Source: Vicia villosa
Taxonomy: Eukaryota > Streptophyta > Magnoliopsida > Fabales > Fabaceae
Assembly: GCF_029867415.1 (NCBI RefSeq)
Contig: NC_081186.1
Coordinates: 16,872,930 to 16,936,929 of the forward strand
Length of the DNA: 64,000 nt
Direction of reading: 5' to 3'
The notes under the pieces were generated by a model that saw only the letters and a program-made list of their open reading frames with translations, did not search any database and had not been told where the DNA came from. Below are positions 55,972-64,000 of this stretch, piece after piece (the first letter of the stretch is position 1; every line of letters starts with the position of its first letter). The translations under genes were made by a program, and so were the position numbers.

Positions 55972-56661
55972 TTTGTCTTGTGTCTTAGTTTGTTTTCTTT
56001 GTTTTTTGCATCTGCTTGAATTGCATCTGCTTTTGTATTCTCTTATCTTCTGATAATTATCAATAAAATATTATCTTTGTCTTTCTTCACTCTGTGTGTC
56101 TTTTTCATCTGAATCTTTATGCTTTTTTGATGTTATGACAAAAAGGGGGAGAAATGTGATAATTGAATTGATTTATAATATCAGTTGCTGGGATTAAGTC
56201 TCAACATTCCTAACATTATTTGCAAGTTTTTTTGTCTCTGATAGTTTTGCAGGAATGAGATATTCTGGACAAAGCTCAACATGAGAAGCAAATACATGGG
56301 GAAAAGCAATTCTAAGGAAAAGCAAGCTCTTAAAGAATTGAAGCAAGCTTAGTGCTCTGAAGCTTCAAGATCAGAAGCAAGAAGAATGCTCTGATACAAT
56401 TGATTACAAAGGGAAATTCAAAGCTCTGCAGCTGTCCAATGGAAGCTCTGAAATGGAAAAGTACTCAGGGAAGTCTTTCATTTATAAATTCTTCTAGTAT
56501 TAATTTCAGGGGGAGATTGTTAATCTCAGGGGGAGACATATTCACACACTCTGATTATATGCTTATGCTATAACTGTGTAATTGTCTTTGTTCATCTGAT
56601 ATTCTGGATACAAATTCATATCAATTATATATGTTTTTGTCATAATAAAAAAGGGGGAGAT
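55972..56661 (+). other. E1 3' tail with purine tracts
   Basis: GGGGGAGA tracts near 56138-56152, 56505-56517 and 56526-56537, and the functional one at 56647-56660 adjoining the LTR. About one copy of the AGCTCTG/GAAGC repeat (56410-56460). Non-coding. Confidence 0.8.
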
Positions 56662-57778
56662 TGTTAGAACAAGAATTGTTCTGATCAATATTCTGTGTTT
56701 TGATGATAACATTATATATGAATTTTGTATAAGATAATGTGGTACTCTAATCCTTTGCATTTTCCATTTCAGGAAATATATAAAGAATATGCACAAATCA
56801 GCGCTCAGAAGCAACTGACTTAGAAGGTTCTGGATGGCTTCATCAGAACATGCTCTGGCAAGACATCAGAAGATGGTCAAGCAGAATCAAAACATGAACT
56901 GAAAGCATCAGAAGAATGAAAGTCAAAAGAACAAGCTCTGAAGTTTTGAATAGTATCACGCTCAAGCTCTTCAAAGTCAGAAGACAGAAGATGCTCTGCA
57001 CCAAAGCTGATGACTCTGATATTCAAACGTTGTTATATACAAAATCTGAGTCCAGAAGAAAGTACAAGATGAAAGACTGAAACGGCTATTCTCTGACTGA
57101 CAAAGGGAACGTTAGAAGCTACAAAAGGCAAAGTCAGTAAAAGCAGCAAAAGCAAGGCTCAAGGTAGTTGACAAAAGTGTGAAACATTAAATGCAGCATT
57201 TTACTATTCACGCAAAGCATTAAATGTTCCCAACGGTCATTTCCTCTCAACGCCTATAAATAGAAGTTCTGATCAGAAGCAAAGTAGAACACTTGTGCAA
57301 ATATACTAAAACGCTGTCAAATTCAAAAGCTTATGAACTTAATCTTCAACCTCACAAACTCTTGTAATATTTTAGTGAGTGTTAAGTTTAGAACTTAAGA
57401 GAAATATCACAGTTGTGATTACAACTTTATTAGAAGCAAATCTATACTCTTGTAAACTTTATTTTACATTGATTGTAAAAGAATATCTAGAGTGATCAAG
57501 TTGTGATCTATAGACTATAGAAGGATTCCTAGAGTGATCAAGTTGTGATCTGTATACTCTATAAGACTTAGAGGTTTTCTAAGTGGATAACCATTGTAAT
57601 CAGTTGGATTAGTGGATTAAATTCTCAGTTGAGGTAAATCACTCTAAGGGGGTGGACTGGAGTAGTTTGGTTAACCACGAACCAGGATAAAATTATTGTG
57701 TTCATTGTTTTTATCTTCCAAGTTTTTGAAGTTACACTTATTCAATCCCCCCCTTTCTAAGTGTTTTTCTATCCTTCA
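56662..57778 (+). repeat. E1 3' LTR (1117 bp)
   Basis: TGTTAGAACAAG to CTATCCTTCA, followed by target copy ATTGT. Differs from the 5' LTR by scattered substitutions and a small indel (AAAACATGAACT versus AGAACT near 56890). Confidence 0.95.
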
Positions 57779-58154
57779 ATTGTTAGATTAAAACTAAAAT
57801 GTAATAAAACATGTGTCACTACCTAAATCTATTGGTTGTTCCTTTTCAGAAAGTGATCCAGCCAAGTTTTAGCATCTTGTGTGAAATATGTACTCCACTT
57901 CAGTGATGTCTTTGGTATAAGACATCCTAGTTTCAAATAAACTTAAACAACATATTGTGTTTTTGATAGCCAACCAATACACATGATACATTCAAATGAA
58001 TTTCAAGGTGGCTTACTCCTAAGTGGAAATAATGTTTCTGAGAAATCATATCGTGTTAAATCAATACACACCATATCATAAACAGTTTCCATAAGATGAC
58101 CCATTTTTCGAGAAGCGCATCCATTTACCAAACGGTGTCGGACCACTAACAAAA

Positions 58155-59113
58155 TGTAGATGTTCTTGATTGGCTGCACTTTATGGTAAAACAATGTTTG
58201 TTTGTCTGGATGTCTTGACTAATGTCATGACTTTATTATGGTGTGCTATGCAGAATGTGTTAGGTTGCTAATACTGGTTTCACGATGGATGTGAAGCTGG
58301 ATGTCGTGACATCACACTATGATCATCTTGATTACTGTTTCTATTTTCGTTTGTATGTTTGTTTCCTTATTTATTTCAGGAGGTATTTTAGAAATTATAT
58401 TATTTGAGTGCTAATTTCGAAGTGATTCCTGCTTCCCAATTATTTAGCACAATGAATCATGGAGATTGGTTTAATTGAATTAAACCTAATTTGTGTTTCT
58501 CAAGCCCAAGGTCCATGCACTATCTTATATAAAAGGGCATCTAATCCTAATTTGCAGACTCAGAGTATCAAAGATTGAAGAACAAAGGTTGAGTCTGTGT
58601 TTCCACTGTGTGTTTGTGTTTTAGGATTCTCTTGTGATCCAAGCAATTATCACGTTGATGATTGTATTGGAGTAGGGTGTTTTTAATTTGTTTTTTTTTC
58701 ACTCTAAGATTTTAAGCATGAGTGTTGTGTCCCTTGATTGAAGCTTGTAAGGAAGATCAAGATTTGTTTGAAGTGTGTCTTCATCTTTATTTTAGTTATT
58801 GTTGTTATCACTGCTGTGATTGAGGGGGGTGAGTGGGAACTCAGTTCTAGCACTAGATTGAAATTACATTGGGTAGGTCTTAAGTGAAGAGTTGTAAACG
58901 GGGGAGTTTAGCTCTGAATTAATACTGCTTATAGTGGATTTCCTCCCTGGCTTGGTAGCCCCTAGAATAGGTGTTATTGTACACCGAACTGGGTAAACAA
59001 TTATCTGTGTTCTTTACTGTTTTGTTTACTTTCTGCATAAATTCTATAATTTGTCCTAAAGTGGATGTCATCACAGCCGACACAACATCGATTGTGTGTT
59101 ACTAGAATTTTCA
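58155..59113 (+). mobile_element. solo LTR inside the MULE gene (959 bp, probably copia)
   Basis: TGTAGATGTTC to AGAATTTTCA, flanked by duplication CAAAA (58150-58154 and 59114-59118). Removing it with one duplication copy restores the MULE reading frame exactly (LLPF/VSGPTPF). Class is inferred from length, 5-bp duplication and style; the internal region is absent. Orientation is uncertain; plus is inferred from the TG...CA and U5-like end. Confidence 0.8.
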
Positions 59114-60017
59114 CAAAAGGGAGAAGAGCATTGAGAATATCATTGTGATTTCATTTTTCCCGTATAGATTTGTGTATGATTCCCTATGTGTCGTCATCTC
59201 TTGTAAAAGATGACAACTGACAAATTGGTGCTCCTCATCTCCTTTACATATCAAGTCCAAAACAACTCGAAAACCACAATTGTCGTCACCTTCAACATCT
59301 ACAATCTGCACAATGCATTTGTGCATAAAAAACGACATCTCTTCAATGTGGATGGTTTTTTTGGTAAAGGTGGTGGAGGAGATGGTGTGCTAATGTGAGT
59401 ACCCTTGAAGACACTTTTTTTGGGATTTTGGAGTCGGAGAATCCAAAAAATGTGAGTCATCATGTTCAAAGTATGAAGGAGACCGTCTCGTGAAGGTTTC
59501 ACTTTTTGTTTGTTGGACCTTTATAGGAGCACCCTTTGTTTTAAACGATTCCAACAGTGATTTTAAATTCGTTGTTTCTTTATAGGTAATCTTCCTCAAT
59601 TGCTCTTTGATGTGCAATTTCATGAAGTTTACACTTGTTTGTTTTATATGTTAAATCAATTTTGAGCACGATAGGAAATGTGTTGAACAACTTGATTGAA
59701 TCGGGATGACTTCAAAATATATCTCGAACGATGACTTTATCCTCACAAACTCTACCTAGAAATATATTGGTCATCTTCCAAAATCTTCAACAGTTTTTGC
59801 ATCTTAGATCTTGGTCCTCTTACCGCATTATTGTTTCGAGTACGCACATTGTATATTTGCTTGATATTTGAAAGATTTAGAGGCCTTTTCCATTTCAGAG
59901 AAGCAAGTATGTTTTTCGACGCACCATGTTTAATATCATGTCTGAAACAAGTTTGATCTCCTCCGGAACAAAGAGACATACAATGGGATGAACAACTAGC
60001 TTGTCAGTCAAGACATG

Positions 60018-60019
<2 letters not shown>

Positions 60020-60058
<39 letters not shown>
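60020..60058. repeat. (AT)n microsatellite inside MULE coding sequence
   Basis: About 19 AT units inserted between the KFNVIS and NHVLTDKL codons of the FAR1-type domain, replacing or enlarging a short loop; on the minus strand it reads as Ile-Tyr repeats. Confidence 0.95.
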
Positions 60059-60064
<6 letters not shown>

Positions 60065-60565
60065 TTACATTAAACTTCCATGTGTCATCTACCATACGAT
60101 ATTCGTGCAATTTAAACGGACACTCACATTTCTCGATCCAATGTTATCTCTTTTCAACTTCCTAATTTATGGTTGGTACATGCCACTTCTTTTGCATCTC
60201 ATTGTTACAAATGCCTGTCTTCTATCCGAACTATTGTCGGGCCTCTCGATTACAATGCCAAACTCCAGTTTCTCGATTTCCATGCGGACCAATTGTAGCG
60301 TTTATTCATGAACAATAAACTCTTATTTATTTGTAAATTATGCACGAACATCTACCTCGACAAAAACCGGTCGTTCACCTGGTTTAACATAATTCGGTTT
60401 AACATCTTCTGGTTCAAGATCATCTAGTTTAACATCCATCGTCACAATAGCTTTGGAAAACATTTCCAAGTGCACTATATCTAATACCACCAATAACTGA
60501 AAAATAGTTTTAAAACTCAAACTATCAAGTAAACCCATAGATGCATATCTAGACTCAACATTCAT

Positions 60566-60949
60566 TTTTTATTCCTAAAAACATTAATGTAACGAATGAG
60601 GGATGAAATGAATAAACTTTACCTGCAATTACAGCTTCTTTTGTTTCCTTTGATGTGATAAAATACTGATGTTTTGGTGTTGAAAAGTTGGTTGAGAATG
60701 AAAGAAACTTTTTTAAGGGTTTTGAAATGAATTGTTGTTTCAACATTAATAATTAGATCATGCAAGGTGGTGTTTTATCCTATTTTTCGCATGACATTTC
60801 CTGATATACATCTCTGGAAACATCATTGAGTTTTTAACTAACCATCTCAGTGAATAAAAATACCATAACTGAGTATAAAGAGTATTTTAGAGATGCATCT
60901 CCAGAAGTAACCAAAAATATACAAAAAGATGAAGGTTGGTGTGATTTTA
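60566..60949 (-). other. MULE 5' leader/promoter region
   Basis: Between the first identifiable transposase codons and the right terminal repeat. Resembles 5100-5290 in the second MULE. Contains palindromes near 60800 (GATATACATCTCTGG) and 60893 (AGAGATGCATCTCC). Confidence 0.5.
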
Positions 60950-61044
60950 GGTGCGTCTGGAAATGCATCTTGGGACATGTGAAGGACATTTTTGGATTTC
61001 TAGAAGTGTGAGACGCACTATTAAGGGACGAAATGAACATTCCC
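60950..61044. repeat. MULE right terminal inverted repeat
   Basis: Inverted counterpart of 9379-9473, ending GAACATTCCC before target copy CAATTTATT (61045-61053). Confidence 0.75.
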
Positions 61045-61053
61045 CAATTTATT

Positions 61054-61735
61054 TTTCCTTTCTCCCTTTGCATCTCTCCGTATTGATTTTTTTATATTTA
61101 ATATTGGTGGAATCAACACTAATACATAAATTTGTTTGAAAGGGAGGTGTGTTCTTTCAGATACGAATTCAAAATTTCATATAAAATTGTCCTCACAACA
61201 CTGGTTTCTCCTTACCAATAAACTTGTGCAGTAGAACTAACATCATTCATATTTATTTCAATTGTGGAAGGGATGTTTGAAATTATCTGAATAGAACAAG
61301 ATTCAATCACTTTCATGGAGACCTGTGAAACAAACCATAACAACAACTTCATTTAATCATGAAGAGATTTTTAGCACTACATGAGGCAAGTTGGGAATGT
61401 GTTTGGTTGAGATCCCTAATTCAACACATACAAAGTCTTGTGGTTTGGCTTCTGGAAAATAGATACAATAACCATATATGAAGATAATATTGCTTGCATT
61501 GCACAATTTCAAGATGGTTACATTAAAAGAGACTGAACAAAACATATTTCTCCAAAGTTACTTTTCACTCATGATCTTCAGAAAATGCTATTATAAGCAT
61601 CCAAAAAATTAGTCCATGTGATAATCTTTTAGACATTTTCTCAAAGTCCCTCCCAAATAGAACTTTTAACTAACTAGTATGGAAGATTGATGTTAATCAT
61701 CAAAGAAATGATCGTTCATATGAGGAGGAGAAATG
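61054..61735. other. intergenic, no gene recognised
   Basis: AT-rich. The longest frames (61357-61545, minus) match no family I know. Confidence 0.4.
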
Positions 61736-61739
61736 AAAT

Positions 61740-62137
61740 CATCTTAAAAGGATATTGTACTCTTTTTCCTTCACTATATTTTTTACATTGGATTTTTTAG
61801 AGTAAGGTTTTAACGAGACTTATCTTAAAAAATCATTCAAGGAGGTTGTTATTAATAATGGATGATTGTCTCCCTATAATTTTCTTTCCTATTTGGAATA
61901 ATTTACAATGATTAGTAACAAGGCAGTTCCCTCACTAATAACGTTGTACTCTTTTTCCTTCACTGGAATTTTTTGTAGTAAGGTTTTGACGAGGCATATT
62001 CTTTATGGACATCCGAGGGGGAGAATTATAAATTGCATGATTATGGATGTCCATCAATTTGGAGATTTCATATTGATTTTTCATTAATTACATATGTTCT
62101 ATAAATAAGACTCAATAAATCATTTTCTTCTCCTTCT

Positions 62138-62140
<3 letters not shown>
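61740..62140 (+). mobile_element. remnant of a copia element 3' end
   Basis: ACTCTTTTTCCTTCACT followed by AGTAAGGTTTTAACGAG occurs at 61748-61820 and again, diverged, at 61950-61995. Then GAGGCATATTC and the purine tract CCGAGGGGGAGA (62014-62026), then an LTR-like stretch with ATGGATGTCCATC and CTATAAATAAGAC (62100-62112). This is the usual 3' arrangement of small plant copia elements (Ale type). The two copies imply a rearrangement. No coding part remains and termini are not defined. Confidence 0.45.

Positions 62141-62142
<2 letters not shown>

Positions 62143-62202
<60 letters not shown>
62143..62202. repeat. compound (AT)n(AG)n microsatellite
   Basis: About 14 AT units followed by about 15 AG units, ending at a MITE-like foldback. 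Confidence 0.95.
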
Positions 62203-62204
<2 letters not shown>

Positions 62205-62207
<3 letters not shown>

Positions 62208-62424
62208 ACGTTGACATCAGACGTAAGTCTAACAGTCTTACATCAAATCTGAATCGTTAATGGAAATAAGTCAAACGGTTATATAAGTAGTCTATTTTTT
62301 AGGAAAAGGAAATGACATATATTTTTTAATTTTATTTAATATGACTATTTGATTCGATCTTATTAACGATTGAGATTTGGTGTAAGACTTTTAGACTTAC
62401 ACCTAGTATCAAATTACACCCGAA
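62205..62424. mobile_element. MITE-like foldback (about 220 bp)
   Basis: The left arm (CGTAAGTCTAACAGTCTTAC, then AATCGTTAATGG and AAGTC) is inverted at the right (AACGATTGAGATTTGG, GTAAGACTTTTAGACTTAC), about 65-70 bp with a few mismatches. Similar in style to MITE 2. No clear target duplication: the left flank is microsatellite and may have changed since insertion. Confidence 0.65.
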
Positions 62425-62556
62425 GAGTCACACTCGCTTAATAACTTCACGTCGGATAAATATTTTTTAAAATCAACTGTTAGATTGAAACATATTATCA
62501 TATAGATCATACCTATAAAGTTTGAGATTAATCTATAATGATTTACTATACCATCA

Positions 62557-62558
<2 letters not shown>

Positions 62559-62607
<49 letters not shown>
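62559..62607. repeat. (AT)n microsatellite
   Basis: About 24 AT units. The flanking TAATCTAATTATTATTAAATG motif recurs at 62613, 62633 and 62694, so the surrounding DNA is also a loose tandem repeat. Confidence 0.95.
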
Positions 62608-62614
<7 letters not shown>

Positions 62615-64000
62615 TCTAATTATTATTAAATGATTGTTTATTTTAATCTAATTATTATTAAATGACTGATTTACTATACCGTTTGATTTTATTTTAATCT
62701 AATTATTATTAAATGGCTGTTTATTAACTCATACGATTCTTACTAAATATAATCTCTCACTTTTCCGTAATAAATAATTTTTAGTATATTAAATCATATT
62801 ACTTTCCACACATAAGAAAGACTAAATTACAATTTTTGTCCCCAAATTTTAATTAATATTTCTATTTTAAAGTTAAACTGATTTGACCTCTTCTCACATT
62901 TTTTATAGAAAATCAATGAGAAGTTAGTTTTTTAACTTAAATTTTATCTATAAAGTTCCACAATAAATTTATATACGATAAATTGTCATTTAAAAACTAA
63001 AAATATCATGAATTCCATTATTTACTTTAACTAAATTACAGTTTAAGTAATACCCAACAAAATATAGGATCCAACCTAACTTTTTTTTTGTTGGGTACAA
63101 GATATTTTGTACTATAGTACAAAAATAAAGTAATAACAAACAAAAATAAAAATATTTCATTAATTTCATTATTTTAGGTTGTAAAAAAAATAGTAAAAAA
63201 TAATACTCAATTGTGTTAACAAAATTTAATTAATGAAAAATGAATATATAATAATTTGATTGTGAATGAAAAAAAATATAGAATATAAAATTTGTTTGAA
63301 AATGTTTAAAAATGAGAGCAAACTTATCAATTTCATTTTTCACTTGATATATTATTTTTTTCAATTTACAACATAAATATTATGCACTCATTTTCATTAT
63401 TTGATTTTTTTCTTTTTAATATAGTTTTTTAATACGATATTGTACTTTATTTATAAACTTATCAATTTAGTGTATTTGAAGCGAATAAAATAGAGTATAA
63501 TATAATTTTATTGAATTAAAAAATATAGTTAATTTTTTTAAAAAATTGATTGAAAACAAATTTTTATTAAAATTACATTTGTTATTTTTTGGAGTCAATA
63601 TTAATACTTTGATATTAATACAAAAACATAACTGCACAAGACGATCATATAGGATCCAACCTACCCAACAAATAACAAACACAAAAAGGATAACCTAAAC
63701 TAATTCAATATTAAACTAGCAATATGATATATAAGTTTAGGATTACTTCATCCCATCCCATGTAAACTATAGTATCAATAATCTTTTCTCCTATATTTGT
63801 AGTAAAAGTTTCTAAAACTTATATCATTCCTATATTTCCAAGCTTCATATATTATTTTCGCCACAACACTTTTTAAAAATGCGCTCTTCATCCTTTACCT
63901 TTACTTTTCCTCATGATCCATTTAAGTTCATCACTACATTCCCCTGGGTCATGAATAATTTGTATCTAGTCAAGAACCTGTTTCTGCACATGTTTCATTT
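62608..64000. other. AT-rich DNA, no gene recognised
   Basis: After three TCTAATTATTATTAAATG-type repeats (62613-62715) the sequence is simple AT-rich DNA. TATAGGATCCAACCTA occurs directly repeated at about 63063 and 63648. No coding frame over 71 codons and no transposon terminus recognised. Confidence 0.4.

Larger units (their letters stand above)
10510..57778 (+). mobile_element. Sirevirus (SIRE/Maximus-type Ty1-copia) E1, complete but interrupted
   Basis: Bounded by the 5-bp duplication ATTGT (10505-10509 and 57779-57783), with LTRs 10510-11621 and 56662-57778. Without its nested insertions (CACTA 12510-16380, E2 17590-46408, solo LTR 50639-54514) it is about 10.7 kb, a normal Sirevirus length. 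Order: LTR, primer-binding site, gag, protease, integrase, RT-RNase H, env-like, purine tract, LTR. All genes carry stops. The two LTRs differ at roughly 25-35 positions by eye, more than those of any element nested inside it. Confidence 0.95.
57784..60565 (-). pseudogene. MULE transposase fused to an OTU-like domain, degenerate
   Basis: On the minus strand from about 60565: an N-terminal acidic part (PEDVKPNYVKPGERPVFVEV), then a FAR1-type DNA-binding region (LVRMEIEKLEFGIVIERPDN, ending ECPFKLHEYRMVDDTWKFNV), interrupted by an (AT)n tract. Then HPIVCLFVPEEIKL and the transposase N-terminal part (NVRTRNNNAVRGPRSKMQK), then KIDLTYKTNK at the first catalytic aspartate. There a deletion joins it to a distal part (HIKEQLRKITYKETT, SPSYFEHDDSHFLDSPTPK), then the OTU-like block VEGDDNCGFR with its cysteine. 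After the solo LTR, LLPF joins VSGPTPFGKWMRF in frame, followed by MGHLM and DMVCIDLTRYDFSETLFPLR, ending near 57800. Several stops and frameshifts. Confidence 0.85.
9379..61044 (-). mobile_element. OTU-carrying Mutator-like element, split by nested insertions
   Basis: The outer element of the nest. A perfect 9-bp direct repeat CAATTTATT flanks it (9370-9378 and 61045-61053), the Mutator signature. Both ends carry a long imperfect inverted repeat: left GGAAATTGCTCTTCTC, right (reverse complement) GGGAATGTTCATTTCG. Further matched blocks run for about 95 bp, including ATGCATCTTCGAACG / ATGCATTTCCAGACG. Removing E1, the solo LTR at 58155-59113 and their duplications leaves about 3.43 kb. Gene remnants are on the minus strand. 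It is non-functional: stops, frameshifts, an internal deletion of the transposase core, and the insertions. Confidence 0.85.

Noticed and set aside
58203..59090. Alternative solo-LTR ends at TGTCTGGATG / CGACACAACA
   Set aside because: No matching duplication, and the MULE reading frame is not restored; 58155-59113 satisfies both.

Overview
This is plant nuclear DNA from a legume, most likely the temperate (IRLC/Fabeae-type) group. The reasons are Sirevirus (SIRE/Maximus-type Ty1-copia) elements with an extra env-like ORF, Ogre-type Ty3-gypsy elements primed by tRNA-Arg with very long LTRs, and a nuclear gene for chloroplast translation initiation factor IF-1. The organism is inferred from these families; no marker fixes the species. 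Nearly all of the window is transposon sequence, and the IF-1 gene at 5767-6213 is the only ordinary host gene I can recognise.

Left part (1-9378). Positions 1-4928 are the 3' end of a Sirevirus (E0): an env-like ORF open from the window edge, a repeat-rich tail with several polypurine tracts, and a 1.2 kb 3' LTR. It abuts 4929-5566, the end of a Mutator-like element (MULE) lying about 200 bp upstream of the IF-1 start codon. Downstream of IF-1 are three small foldback elements, each with a perfect 9-bp target duplication (7505-7784, 8061-8286, 9136-9281), an AT-rich tandem array and a 19-bp minisatellite.

Central nest (9379-61044). This is one MULE of about 3.4 kb, bounded by a 9-bp duplication (CAATTTATT) and expanded to 51.7 kb by insertions. 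Its gene (minus strand) is a degenerate FAR1-type DNA-binding/transposase/OTU-like fusion. Into it went a copia-type solo LTR (58155-59113) and a Sirevirus E1 (10510-57778, plus strand, duplication ATTGT). E1 in turn carries a CACTA element with captured plant exons (12510-16380), an Ogre-type solo LTR (50639-54514) and a second Sirevirus E2 (17590-46408, minus strand, duplication ATTAG). E2 was split in its pol gene by an Ogre-type element E3 (21555-40847, duplication GTTAG). The 5' LTR of E3 was split by a Ty3-gypsy chromovirus-like element E4 (23890-31627, duplication GAATC). Every boundary has a matching target duplication. LTR divergence judged by eye falls inward (E1 > E2 >= E3 > E4), as the insertion order requires.

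Functional state. E2 has long open gag and pol frames and looks intact apart from the E3 insertion, but lacks the env-like gene. E1 is riddled with stops. E3 and E4 have nearly identical LTRs but almost no coding capacity, so they were probably mobilised in trans. The CACTA element carries exon fragments resembling guanylate kinase (plus strand) and alpha-amylase (minus strand, splice junctions preserved). Both Ogre-type LTR families contain a tRNA-like A-box/B-box module near mid-LTR.

Right part (61054-64000). AT-rich DNA with a remnant of a copia 3' end, one further MITE-like foldback, and (AT)n/(AG)n microsatellites; no gene was recognised.
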